From NCBI GenBank assembly GCA_949051815.1, contig CARQVR010000004.1, forward strand, positions 62,938 to 126,937: a stretch of DNA of 64,000 bases, written 5' to 3'. The DNA comes from an uncultured Lachnospiraceae bacterium. GTDB lineage: Bacteria > Bacillota > Clostridia > Lachnospirales > Lachnospiraceae. Position 1 is the first letter of the stretch, and each line of letters opens with the position of its first letter. Position numbers and translations under genes: made by a program. Positions 25,904 to 34,235 of the stretch are shown here, piece after piece. Below the pieces are notes generated by a model. The model saw nothing but the letters and a program-made list of their open reading frames with translations, had not been told where the DNA came from and searched no databases.

Positions 25904-26995
25904 TCACGCCACCTCCTTGCTCAGTTTCATCTTTTTGGTAATCTTATCAAAATACTCTCTCACTGTAGGCGCGCTGACAACTACCAGCAGAATAACCACT
26001 ACCGCCTTGTAAGCGGGAAGTGCCGTTGAGGAAACGCCGAACTTGTAAAGTGTCGTCGTCAGGCACTGGATTACAAATGCGCCGATAATGGAAGCCGCCA
26101 TATTGAACTTACCGCCGGAGAGCGCATTGCCTCCAAGAGCAACTGCAAGGATCGCATCCATTTCAATATCCTTCGCGATAACGGAGTAGTTGATAGAAGA
26201 CACACGGCTTACCTTGATCAGTCCCGCAACCGCTACGCACAAGCCAAGAATCACGAAGGTCATTACCTTGATCAGCTCAGGATTCAGACCATTTAACTTG
26301 GAGGAACTCTGGTTGATACCAACCGCCTGCGTATACAGGCGCAGATTTGTCACTTTCAGGACAATGCCGATCACGATCATACATGCGATTGCGATAAAGC
26401 AGGGCGTCGGGATCGGGATCCCCGGAATAAATCCGCCAAAATAAGCAAACTTGGGGTCGCTGATAACAGGAAGCTCGTTGTTGTTAATCCACGCTGCAAT
26501 GGAACGTCCCGCCGTATACAGAATCAGCGTCGCAATCATGGGCTGGATCTTGAAATATGCTACCAGCACGCCATTGAATGCACCGAAGAGCATTGCCACA
26601 ACACATGCCACCAGAAACGCGACTATGATAGGCGCCTGCAGTGTTTCCGGACGGGCATTTCCTCCGCAGAGCACCCGCAGAATCACGCTGCCTGCGATAG
26701 CGATAGCCGCGCCCACGCTGATATCCTGTCCGCCGGAAGCCGCCGTTACAAGCGTCATGCCAATCGCCAGAATCGCCAGCTCGGAACCGTTATTAATAAT
26801 ATCAATGATAAAGCCGGACAGCACCGGATTCCCCGCACTGTTGTAACCCAATGTAATTCTAAAGAAAGCAGGATCTGCAATCAGGTTGAAAACCGCCAGC
26901 AAAAGAAGCGCCGCAACCGGGATAAAACACTGATTTCTAACCAGATTCTTCAAGGAACTCGCACTCGATGTTTTAGCATTTTCATTGTTTGCCAT
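25904..26995 (-). CDS. ytfT: Sugar ABC transporter permease, YtfT/RbsC type
   Basis: 363 residues, second permease of the importer. Hydrophobic throughout after residue 20. Family markers are LAIGMTLVTAASGGQDISVG near 78, IQPMIATLILYTAGRSIAAW near 150 and the loop VGINQSSSKLNGLNPELIK near 235. It directly follows the ATPase gene, whose stop is at 26996, so the genes are tightly coupled. Substrate is inferred from family only: furanose or pyranose sugars such as galactofuranose, arabinose or ribose. Confidence 0.9.
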   Translation of the reverse strand: MANNENAKTSSASSLKNLVRNQCFIPVAALLLLAVFNLIADPAFFRITLGYNSAGNPVLSGFIIDIINNGSELAILAIGMTLVTAASGGQDISVGAAIAIAGSVILRVLCGGNARPETLQAPIIVAFLVACVVAMLFGAFNGVLVAYFKIQPMIATLILYTAGRSIAAWINNNELPVISDPKFAYFGGFIPGIPIPTPCFIAIACMIVIGIVLKVTNLRLYTQAVGINQSSSKLNGLNPELIKVMTFVILGLCVAVAGLIKVSRVSSINYSVIAKDIEMDAILAVALGGNALSGGKFNMAASIIGAFVIQCLTTTLYKFGVSSTALPAYKAVVVILLVVVSAPTVREYFDKITKKMKLSKEVA

Positions 26996-28510
26996 TTATT
27001 TGTCACCTCCCGCGATTGTATTCATAACCGTACCCTGATTCAGATCATCGCCTGTCAGCTCGCCTACCGCCTTGCGGTCACGCATGACAATCAGACGGGA
27101 ACAGGTTCTTAACATCTCGTCAAGCTCCGAGGAGATAAAGGTTACGCTCATGCCCTCGGAAGCCAGTTTCAGTACCAGCTTCTGGATATCGACCTTCGTA
27201 CCCACGTCAATACCACGGGTAGGCTCATCCAGAATCAGATATTCGGGATGGGTGAAGAGCCATCTTGCCAGAATAACCTTCTGCTGGTTACCGCCGGAAA
27301 GCGACTTAATCGGCGTATCTTTGGAAGCCGTCTTAATATTCAGAAGTTTTATGTATTCATCCGCAACCTTATTCGCTTCCGCCTTGGAGAAAGGTTTGAA
27401 GAAGCCCTTAAGCACCTGCTGCGCCAGAATAATATTATCGCGCACGGAAAGGTCGCCTACAATACCGTCAACCTTACGATCCTCGGGCAGATATGCAATG
27501 CCGTTCTTCATAGCGTCAAGCGGCTTCGCAATCTTTACGTCCTTGCCGCCCATTTTGACTTTTCCACCGGTCACTCTGTCTGCACCAAAGATAGCGCGCA
27601 CACACTCGCTTCGCCCGGAACCGAGAAGACCGGTAAAGCCGTTCACCTCGCCCTTGTTGATATGGAAATCGAAAGGCTTGATGCCCGCATTGCTGACAAG
27701 ACCTTCGGCCTCCAGCACGGGAACTGCGTTCTTTCCCGCATCGAACGTCTTAACTTCGCTCTTGATATCTGAAAGATCGTCCACCTCTTTACCGAGCATC
27801 TTGGAAACAAGCTGCACACGGGGCAGATTCTCAATCTCATATTCACCTACCAGTTTACCGTCTCTCATAACGGTAATCCTGTCGCAGACCTCGTATACCT
27901 GCTCCAGGAAGTGTGTTACAAAGATAATGCCAACGCCCTTGGCGCGAAGATCCCGCATCAGTTTAAAGAGCTTCTCCACTTCCTGTTCATCCAGAGAGGA
28001 AGTAGGCTCATCCAGAATCAGAACTTTACATTCCATGTCAACTGCACGGGCAATCGCGATCATCTGCTGCACCGCCAGAGAACAGGTGCCAAGCTGCTGC
28101 GACGCCCTCGCAGGTATCTGCAGCGATTCCAGAATCCTGTCCGTATCCGTGTTCATTTTTTTCCAGTTCTGCACCGCGCCCTTGGTACGGGCAATAAACA
28201 TATTCTCAGCCACTGTGAGATTCGGGCAGAGCGTGATCTCCTGATACACGGTACTGATGCCCATATTCTGCGCATCCTGAGGCGAATGAATCGCAACCGC
28301 GCCTTCCGTGCCGTCTAAGAAGATGTCTCCGTCCTCCTTGCCGTAAACCCCGGTAAGAACCTTGATCAACGTCGATTTCCCGGCGCCGTTCTCCCCCATC
28401 AGTGCATGGATTTCACCTTTACGCAGTGTAAAGTCCACACCCTGCAGGGCGTGCACTCCGGGGAAGATCTTGTGAATGTTTCTCATTTTTAATACAACAT
28501 TTCCTTCCAC
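26996..28510 (-). CDS. ytfR: Sugar ABC transporter ATPase with two ABC domains, YtfR/RbsA type
   Basis: 504 residues. Domain 1: Walker A GENGAGKST, weak signature LAVQQ, Walker B LILDEPTSSLD. Domain 2: degenerate Walker A GLLGSGRSE, canonical signature LSGGNQQK, Walker B LILDEPTRGID. One functional and one degenerate site is normal for this family. Start choice is uncertain: GTG codons at 28522 and 28510 are both in frame. GGGAGG overlaps the first and lies 11 bases before the second, so I use 28510. Hairpins at 28555-28737 separate it from ytfQ and may reduce its expression relative to the binding protein. Confidence 0.9.
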   Translation of the reverse strand: MEGNVVLKMRNIHKIFPGVHALQGVDFTLRKGEIHALMGENGAGKSTLIKVLTGVYGKEDGDIFLDGTEGAVAIHSPQDAQNMGISTVYQEITLCPNLTVAENMFIARTKGAVQNWKKMNTDTDRILESLQIPARASQQLGTCSLAVQQMIAIARAVDMECKVLILDEPTSSLDEQEVEKLFKLMRDLRAKGVGIIFVTHFLEQVYEVCDRITVMRDGKLVGEYEIENLPRVQLVSKMLGKEVDDLSDIKSEVKTFDAGKNAVPVLEAEGLVSNAGIKPFDFHINKGEVNGFTGLLGSGRSECVRAIFGADRVTGGKVKMGGKDVKIAKPLDAMKNGIAYLPEDRKVDGIVGDLSVRDNIILAQQVLKGFFKPFSKAEANKVADEYIKLLNIKTASKDTPIKSLSGGNQQKVILARWLFTHPEYLILDEPTRGIDVGTKVDIQKLVLKLASEGMSVTFISSELDEMLRTCSRLIVMRDRKAVGELTGDDLNQGTVMNTIAGGDK

Positions 28511-28554
28511 TCTCAGGTCCACCTCCCAAAATTATATAGTTTTCTTTCATAAAA

Positions 28555-28592
28555 ACGAGCGCGGGCAGGCTTTTCCGCTGCGCCGCGCTCGT
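28555..28592 (-). terminator. Terminator-like hairpin between ytfQ and ytfR (possible attenuator)
   Basis: On the minus strand ACGAGCGCG and CGCGCTCGT pair over 9 bp, followed by TTTTTATG. It sits about 160 bases past ytfQ and 45 before ytfR, so only read-through transcripts would include ytfR. The chvE-mmsA junction has the same design. Confidence 0.75.
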
Positions 28593-28639
28593 CTTATACA
28601 TTATAGCATATTTTTTATCGTCCAGCAATTGATTCACTC

Positions 28640-28737
28640 GAAAGCCTGCGTCTTCGACGCTCCCTGTTCGACTTCGTCGAACGCTTTCTCGTTAGTGCTG
28701 CCGGAAATCAAATGCTGCTTCGCGCCGCTTGATTTCC
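28640..28737 (-). other. Compact multi-hairpin segment after ytfQ
   Basis: Outer arms GAAAGC (28640-28645) and GCTTTC (28683-28688) enclose two perfect hairpins with TTC loops: GCGTC/GACGC (28648-28660) and GTTCGAC/GTCGAAC (28666-28682). This predicts a three-way junction. A further hairpin with 9-bp arms GGAAATCAA/TTGATTTCC follows at 28703-28737. The segment begins 11 bases beyond the ytfQ stop and probably protects or processes the mRNA 3' end. Confidence 0.65.
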
Positions 28738-28748
28738 TTGCGCAGCTA

Positions 28749-29867
28749 CTAGATGCCGTAGGTATCTACATCTTCCTGAGTGATGGTCTCTGCATCGAAG
28801 CCCTTCTCCTCCATGATGATTACCTTCTCAGCAGGCGTACCGCCGCTCTCAAGGGTCTTGATAACTTCATCAATATAGGAAGACTGGAAAGGATTACACT
28901 GTCCATCGTAGTTCCAGTTGCCTGCAAGCAGCTCTTCCAGAGCCCACTTGTTGCAGTCAAAGCCCATTACGATAACGTCCTTGCCTACGCCGTGAGAAAT
29001 GTTAGCTGCATCCAGAGCTGCAACAGCGCCCTTAGCCATATCGTCGTTCTCAGCGTAGATTACGTTGAACTCTTTGCCGGAGCTGATTACAGACTGTACA
29101 ATCTGCTGTGCATTCTCTGCATTCCAGGAAGCTGTCTGCTGCTCAACCATGTTCCAGTTAGCCTCTGCCGCTACCTTCTCATCCAGAGCTTTGGTACGAC
29201 CCTGCTGTGCTGCGGAACCCATCTGACCCTGAAGGTGGATGATGTTGTAGGTCTCAAGACCCTGACCTGCCAGCCAGTCTACTGCAGTCTGACCCTCTTT
29301 GTCCATGTCGGACACGATGGATGCTGCGTAAAGAGACTCATCAGCGTCGATGGTACGGTCAAACAGAATAACCTCAACGCCTGCTGCCTGCGCATCCTGT
29401 AAAACGGTATCCCAGCCTGCTGTATCAGCCGCGGAGAGAAGCAGATAGTCAACGCCATCCTGAATGAACTGCTGTGCTGCCTTCACCTGATCCTCATTCG
29501 CATTACCTACTGCAGGGTTACCATATGCGAAAGATGCGGAATAGCCGTTCTCCTCAGTGAATGCTGCCTTCAGATCTGCGTCGTTCGCGGTACGATAACC
29601 GGACTCACTGGGGTCGTTGTTGATGATACCAACAGTAATCAGCTCGCCGCTTGCTGCAGGTGCCTCAGCCTCCTCAGCGGGTGCCTCTTCCTCTGCTGCA
29701 GGTGCTTCCTCTTCTGCTGCAGGTGCCTCTTCCTCTGCTGCAGGTGCCTCTTCTGCTGCCGCAGGAGCTGCTGTCTCTGCTGCAGGAGCTGCCTCACCGC
29801 CGCCACAGCCTGCCAGAGTAGCCATTACCATAGCGCCTGTCAGTAAAACTGCCATTTTTCTCTTCAT
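28749..29867 (-). CDS. ytfQ: Sugar-binding lipoprotein, YtfQ type
   Basis: 372-residue lipoprotein that captures the sugar for the YtfRT-YjfF transporter. Signal with lipobox LAGC (about residues 18-21) then GGG and a strongly repetitive Ala/Glu/Pro linker (repeats of EEAPAA) to about residue 70. The binding domain begins ITVGIINNDPSESGYRTAND, a hallmark of YtfQ-like proteins, and includes DGVDYLLLSAADTAGW, VILFDRTIDADESLY and IYAENDDMAKGA. The ATG at 29867 is chosen over an upstream frame extension because GGGAGG precedes it and a lipoprotein signal starts there. The promoter lies at 29962-29990. Confidence 0.93.
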   Translation of the reverse strand: MKRKMAVLLTGAMVMATLAGCGGGEAAPAAETAAPAAAEEAPAAEEEAPAAEEEAPAAEEEAPAEEAEAPAASGELITVGIINNDPSESGYRTANDADLKAAFTEENGYSASFAYGNPAVGNANEDQVKAAQQFIQDGVDYLLLSAADTAGWDTVLQDAQAAGVEVILFDRTIDADESLYAASIVSDMDKEGQTAVDWLAGQGLETYNIIHLQGQMGSAAQQGRTKALDEKVAAEANWNMVEQQTASWNAENAQQIVQSVISSGKEFNVIYAENDDMAKGAVAALDAANISHGVGKDVIVMGFDCNKWALEELLAGNWNYDGQCNPFQSSYIDEVIKTLESGGTPAEKVIIMEEKGFDAETITQEDVDTYGI

Positions 29868-29961
29868 TGTTTGTTTCCTCCCTTTCATTGACTCCCCCAT
29901 CCCTGTGATGGGAGAATATGTTTTAGGTGACGGGAGTTCTTGTTTCCCCGTCCCTGAGAAC

Positions 29962-29990
29962 ACTTTAGCAAAATGCACGACACTCTTCAA
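29962..29990 (-). promoter_or_regulatory. Promoter of the ytfQRT-yjfF operon
   Basis: On the minus strand TTGAAG (29985-29990), 17-bp spacer, TAAAGT (29962-29967). A half-site of the inverted repeat at 29969-30019 lies within the spacer. Confidence 0.65.
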
Positions 29991-30019
29991 CACCCAAAAT
30001 CATCCTTTTGTGCATTTTG
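29969..30019. promoter_or_regulatory. Widely spaced perfect inverted repeat at the ytfQ promoter
   Basis: CAAAATGCAC (29969-29978) and GTGCATTTTG (30010-30019) are perfect 10-bp arms separated by 31 bp, centres 41 bp apart (about four turns). One arm lies between -35 and -10, the other just upstream of -35. This is suited to a dimeric regulator; candidates are the AraC-type response regulator or the GntR-LacI protein encoded nearby. Confidence 0.65.
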
Positions 30020-30279
30020 TATGGGTTCAACAATACAAATTTATGTTATAATAAAATCAAATAGTACAAATTAAAAATTTCAGGGTAATTTTTTATGAAT
30101 TGGTTATTTTTTTATAGATTTTAACGAAGACTTTTCCTGTTTTACCCATATTTCATTTATAGTCATTCTTATCAGAGCAGGGTATTTGTAGGTGTTTTCT
30201 TCCGATCAGGGCAAACTTTATGAATAATTTTGATGTAATTTGTTAATAAACCATGAACAAAAAAGGAGACTTTTTTACT
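30020..30279. other. A/T-rich divergent intergenic region
   Basis: Between the ytfQ promoter and the GntR-LacI gene. Very A/T-rich, with isolated TACAAATT-like half-sites at about 30032-30040 and 30065-30074, but no full operator palindrome or clear plus-strand promoter that I can defend. Confidence 0.4.
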
Positions 30280-31356
30280 ATGAACAAGTACGAAACACTT
30301 TCGAAACAGCTTACCGAAGTGATTTCCAGGAATTTGAAACAGGGCATCACCGCGCTTCCCACCGAAACCGCTCTGGCCGGACAGTATCAGGTCAGCCGCC
30401 AGACCGTTCGTGCGGCCCTCTCGCTTCTCAGGAGTCAGGGGCTGATCGAAAGCCGCAGAGGAAGCGGTTCTTATGCCACGGGGCTCTCACCGGACACGGA
30501 CCGGAATGTCATTCCCATCCTGATCGCCAGCAGTCAGGAGTATATTTATCCTCATCTGCTCACCGATATCCGCGCCGGCCTCGCCTCCAAAGGCTACCAG
30601 CTGCAGGTACTTCCCACAGAGAATGACACCTCCAGAGAAAGGCAGCTTCTGCGCGACCTGCTGGAAGCCCCGCCCAGAGGCCTCATCGTGGAGGGCTCGA
30701 AGAGCGCGCTCCCCACACCCAATACCGACCTTTATGAAAAGCTGAAAAGCGCAGGCGCGAAACTATTGTTTCTACATAATCAATATGACGCCCTTCCGGA
30801 CGAGATCTGCATCAAGGACGATAACTATTACGGCGGATATCTGCTGGCCAACCATCTGACCGGGCTGGGGCACACCCGCATCGCAGGCATCTTTAAGTCG
30901 GACGACAAGCAGGGGCCGGAACGTTATCTGGGCGCATTCTGCTGCCTGCGCGACCAGAATGTGGAGTTTTCCGACAGCAATGTCGGATGGTTTCACAGTT
31001 CCGATGTTGAGAAACTGGAAAAAAATCAGGACAGCCGGTTTCTCGCTTCTTATATCACGGAACACCTTTCCGGCTGCACCGCCGTCATCTGCTACAACGA
31101 CGAAATCGCATACTGGCTCATCAAAGAGCTGTCCTACGCCGGCATCCGCGTTCCCCGCGATATCTCCGTGGTCTGTTTCGACAACAGCTACTTAAGCGAA
31201 CTGAGCAAAGTACGCATTACCACCCTCACCCACCGGCCTCACGAGATGGGCGGGTGCGTGGCGGAAACCATGATGAAGATGCTGCAGGGCATTCCGGTTG
31301 TCTCTCAGGAAATCCCGTGGGAGCTTGTACGGAAAGAAAGCGACGGACCCGCATAA
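30280..31356 (+). CDS. GntR-LacI hybrid transcription regulator (AraR type)
   Basis: 358 residues. N-terminal GntR winged helix (residues about 5-68, LPTETALAGQYQVSRQTVRAALSLLRSQGLIESRRGSGSY), then a LacI-type periplasmic-binding-like sugar-sensing domain (VIPILIASSQEYIYPHLLTDI ... GYLLANHLTGLGHTRIAGI ... ISVVCFDNSYLSE). This combination defines AraR, the arabinose repressor family. It is divergent from ytfQ and probably controls that operon, binding DNA without sugar. The ATG at 30280 is preceded by AAAGGAG; an ATG at 30253 is in frame but lacks a ribosome site. Confidence 0.88.
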   Translation: MNKYETLSKQLTEVISRNLKQGITALPTETALAGQYQVSRQTVRAALSLLRSQGLIESRRGSGSYATGLSPDTDRNVIPILIASSQEYIYPHLLTDIRAGLASKGYQLQVLPTENDTSRERQLLRDLLEAPPRGLIVEGSKSALPTPNTDLYEKLKSAGAKLLFLHNQYDALPDEICIKDDNYYGGYLLANHLTGLGHTRIAGIFKSDDKQGPERYLGAFCCLRDQNVEFSDSNVGWFHSSDVEKLEKNQDSRFLASYITEHLSGCTAVICYNDEIAYWLIKELSYAGIRVPRDISVVCFDNSYLSELSKVRITTLTHRPHEMGGCVAETMMKMLQGIPVVSQEIPWELVRKESDGPA

Positions 31357-31381
31357 GCCTGCCGCCGTGCGGGCGGTTCAT

Positions 31382-31489
31382 CCTGTCAGCCCAGGCACCA
31401 GACGACCGGCTCTTCCTGTCAGCCCGGGCACCAGACGAGCAGCTCTTCCTGTCAGTTCCGGCGACAGGCGGGCATCATTTCCTGTCAAC
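31382..31489 (+). repeat. 33-bp tandem repeat, 3.3 copies
   Basis: Units beginning CCTGTCAG at 31382, 31415, 31448 and a partial at 31481. The first two are nearly identical (CCTGTCAGCCC(A/G)GGCACCAG), the third is diverged. The repeat overlaps the last codons of the response-regulator gene and fills the gap between convergent genes. No coding role is evident. Confidence 0.75.
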
Positions 31490-33113
31490 CCCGCCCGCCG
31501 GCCCGGTACTCCCTCGGCGTGCAGCCCTGCGTCTTTTTGAAGACAAAGCTGAAATAGTGCGGGTCTTTGTAACCCACTTCCATAGCGATTTCGCCAGTAT
31601 GCATCTGTGTCTGGCGCAAGAGCTTTTTCGCCTTGTCCATTCGCTTACCCGTCACATATTCCACAAAAGTTACCTGCATGGCCTGAGAAAAAATCGCGCT
31701 GAAATAGTTCGCACTGACATTGACTTCTCCCGCCACGGAGTTTAAGGAAAGAGACTCCTGTGAATAGTTTTCTTCTATATAAGAGAGCGCCTTTTTCAAA
31801 ATGCGCTTGCTCTGGTTATCCGACTCCCTGTCGCGAAGCTCCATGGCTTTCTCAATCAGGCCGCAGAGATAATCCGACAGCTCTTCCCCATCGTACTGTC
31901 CCTCCGGCGTCAGTCCGTCATCGTCCATAAGCTGCAAAAGCTCTTCCTTATTACATCCCAGAGATTCCACGTAGGAAACCGCTGCAAAATAGACATGCAG
32001 CGTCAGATAGTTGCGAAACATGGCCGATTGCAGCGCTTCTCCCACCGCCAGCAGATAGTTCTCCACAAAGTCCGCAATCTCATCCCGCACGCCCTGCAAT
32101 AGAAAATCCCGAATCAGCTCCACATCCATCTTCGCCGGATCAATATCCCTGATTCTGCCGCTCTCCTCCCTCTCCGGCATAATCTTTCCCATCGTCTCTC
32201 CGGTAAAGACATGCAGCTGCGGTCTTAGAAAACGGTATGCAAACAGATGGTTTGCCTTACTGTAGCACTCCGCCAGAAGGCTTAAACGTTCCACAGGCTC
32301 GCCCAATGCCACATACCAGTCCAGAAACGTTTCCGCCGGATGACAGATGCGGTCCACGTTTTCGAGACACCTTGCGCCAAGCTCCTGCATCTGGGCCGGA
32401 CTTCCCTTAATCAGCACACCGTAAGTATTCACATTCCACCGAAAAACGAGATTTTCCGGATAGCGGATAAAGTAGTGCAGAAGTTCTTCCCGTTTTCTGG
32501 CAAAGTCTTCGGACTCCATGCCGCGCTTTTCTCCGGTCTGCTTTTCCTGTAAACTGAATAACAAAATATTGTAACAGGGCGCATTTATTTTCAGGCACAG
32601 TTTGGCCGCCTCCTCGTAAATATCCTGCACCGGCATACGCCCCTCAAACACCTTGACGAAAAAGTCCGTCCGGGAAAACTGCTCGTACTCCCTGACCTCG
32701 CTCTGGAACTTTTCCTGATAAGTCTTCTGTTCCCGTTCCGTCTCAATCTTCGTCTTAAGCTCCGCCAGCACCTTCTGTAAAGCCGCTCTTGTGATCGGCT
32801 TCAAAAGATACTGTTCCGCCCCCACCAGAATCGCGCCGCGGGCATACTCGAAATCATCGTAGCCACTGATAATGATGATCTTCATGTCAGGAAATTCCTG
32901 ATGCACAAGACGGCTTAAGGAAAGGCCGTCCATAAAGGGCATTTTGATATCCGTAAGCAGAACGTCTGGTTTTGTTTTCTGGATGAGTGGCAGCGCCATC
33001 TCCCCGTCGCTGGCCTCCCCCACAAACTCATAGCCGTACTGCTGCCACGGGATGTTGTCCCGCAGTCCCTCCCGGACAATACTCTCATCTTCCACCAAAA
33101 AAACTTTCAGCAT
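31485..33113 (-). CDS. AraC-family response regulator (YesN type)
   Basis: 542 residues. Receiver domain at residues 1-120 with acidic pocket ED (9-10), phospho-acceptor Asp in VLLTDIKMPFMDG near 55 and Lys in YLLKPI near 105. A long middle region of unknown fold follows. The C-terminal pair of helix-turn-helix motifs is of AraC type (SLNSVAGEVNVSANYFSAIFSQ ... IAMEVGYKDPHYFSFVFKK ... TPREYR). It is the cytoplasmic output of the kinase encoded two genes upstream and likely activates a carbohydrate operon, plausibly the adjacent ytfQ transporter. GGGAGG lies 7 bases before the ATG. Confidence 0.92.
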   Translation of the reverse strand: MLKVFLVEDESIVREGLRDNIPWQQYGYEFVGEASDGEMALPLIQKTKPDVLLTDIKMPFMDGLSLSRLVHQEFPDMKIIIISGYDDFEYARGAILVGAEQYLLKPITRAALQKVLAELKTKIETEREQKTYQEKFQSEVREYEQFSRTDFFVKVFEGRMPVQDIYEEAAKLCLKINAPCYNILLFSLQEKQTGEKRGMESEDFARKREELLHYFIRYPENLVFRWNVNTYGVLIKGSPAQMQELGARCLENVDRICHPAETFLDWYVALGEPVERLSLLAECYSKANHLFAYRFLRPQLHVFTGETMGKIMPEREESGRIRDIDPAKMDVELIRDFLLQGVRDEIADFVENYLLAVGEALQSAMFRNYLTLHVYFAAVSYVESLGCNKEELLQLMDDDGLTPEGQYDGEELSDYLCGLIEKAMELRDRESDNQSKRILKKALSYIEENYSQESLSLNSVAGEVNVSANYFSAIFSQAMQVTFVEYVTGKRMDKAKKLLRQTQMHTGEIAMEVGYKDPHYFSFVFKKTQGCTPREYRAGGRG

Positions 33114-33197
33114 AGCAATCCTCCCTGTCAGAGCAGTTTCCTTCCGTCACAGTCCAATATCCCCAAGTGTTCCCGGTGTTCCCGCATTCCGCCTCTG

Positions 33198-34223
33198 TCA
33201 ATAAGTCCTATCCTGCATCAGCTCCTGCGTCACATTCTCTATGGTAAACACATCCTCTTCCACATAATACTTTTTCTCCACCTGCTCATCTGCCTCCAGC
33301 ATATCTATCACCCGGAGAAGATACTCGCCCTGATTCGGGTTGCACTCTATATCCACATTGATCACGCCGTCCGCCACCATCTCAAGCGCTCCCCGCACCG
33401 CGTCGAAAGAAAGAATCATAATGTCGCCGCCCACGCCCACCGTGCGGCCAGACTCTTTGATCGCCTCTATGGCGCCGAACGTCATGTCGTCGTTATGGGA
33501 AACTACCACGTCGATATCCGGATATCTGCGCAGAAACGTTTTCATCACTTCCTTCCCTTTCGTGGATGTAAACTCCGCGCATTTCTCCTCGAGAATATTC
33601 CAGTTTGCATGTCTGGCAGCCACAGCGGCAAAACCGGCTGACCGGCCAATCTGGGAAGAAGACCCTTCCGTTCCCGTCAATATCACAATATTGACAGCCT
33701 GGCTCGATATGCCGCGTTCAACCAGTTCCCGCTCCAGCCAGTGCCCCGCCTTCTCGCCTTCCTTCTCAAAATCACTGCCCACACAGGTCACATAAAGGCT
33801 CTCGTCCTCCACATCCACATTACGATCCATGAGAATCACGGGGATGCCCGCCTCCTTTGCCTCCTGCAGCACCGTCTCCCAGCCCGTCTCCACCACGGGA
33901 GAAAAAATAATATAGTCCACCCGCTGGGAAATAAAGCTGCGAATCGCTTTTAACTGATTTTCCTGCTTCTGTCTCGCGTTGTTAAAAATCAAAAAATATC
34001 CGTTCTGCTGTGTAAACGTCTCCTGTACCGATTCTGTATTGGCCGTCCGCCAGCCGGATTCGCTGCCGAGCTGCGATACCCCCACCACAATCCGGTTCTC
34101 CTGCGTGATATGGGTCTCCTCCTCGATATCCGTAAAAAGCCTGCTGCCGTAGATCAGAAGCGCCATAGTCATAACAGAGAGCAGCCCGATCACTATCAAA
34201 CTGTAAGATCTTTTCCGAAACAC
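33198..34223 (-). CDS. Membrane-anchored YtfQ-like sugar-binding protein of a two-component operon
   Basis: 341 residues with an uncleaved N-terminal helix (about residues 8-28, LIVIGLLSVMTMALLIYG) and no lipobox, then a periplasmic-binding-fold domain closely similar in phrasing to YtfQ (VVGVSQLGSESGWRTANTESVQ, VDYIIFSPVVETGWETVL, PVILMDRNVDVEDESLY). It is sandwiched between kinase and response-regulator genes, so it probably presents bound sugar to the kinase rather than to a transporter. The start is a GTG at 34223 with GAGGAGG at good spacing. It lies 12 bases after the kinase stop. Confidence 0.88.
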   Translation of the reverse strand: MFRKRSYSLIVIGLLSVMTMALLIYGSRLFTDIEEETHITQENRIVVGVSQLGSESGWRTANTESVQETFTQQNGYFLIFNNARQKQENQLKAIRSFISQRVDYIIFSPVVETGWETVLQEAKEAGIPVILMDRNVDVEDESLYVTCVGSDFEKEGEKAGHWLERELVERGISSQAVNIVILTGTEGSSSQIGRSAGFAAVAARHANWNILEEKCAEFTSTKGKEVMKTFLRRYPDIDVVVSHNDDMTFGAIEAIKESGRTVGVGGDIMILSFDAVRGALEMVADGVINVDIECNPNQGEYLLRVIDMLEADEQVEKKYYVEEDVFTIENVTQELMQDRTY

Positions 34224-34235
34224 CGCTTTCCCTCC

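Noticed and set aside
31382..31489. CRISPR-like array
   Set aside because: Units are contiguous 33-bp repeats with no unique spacers, and no cas genes are near.
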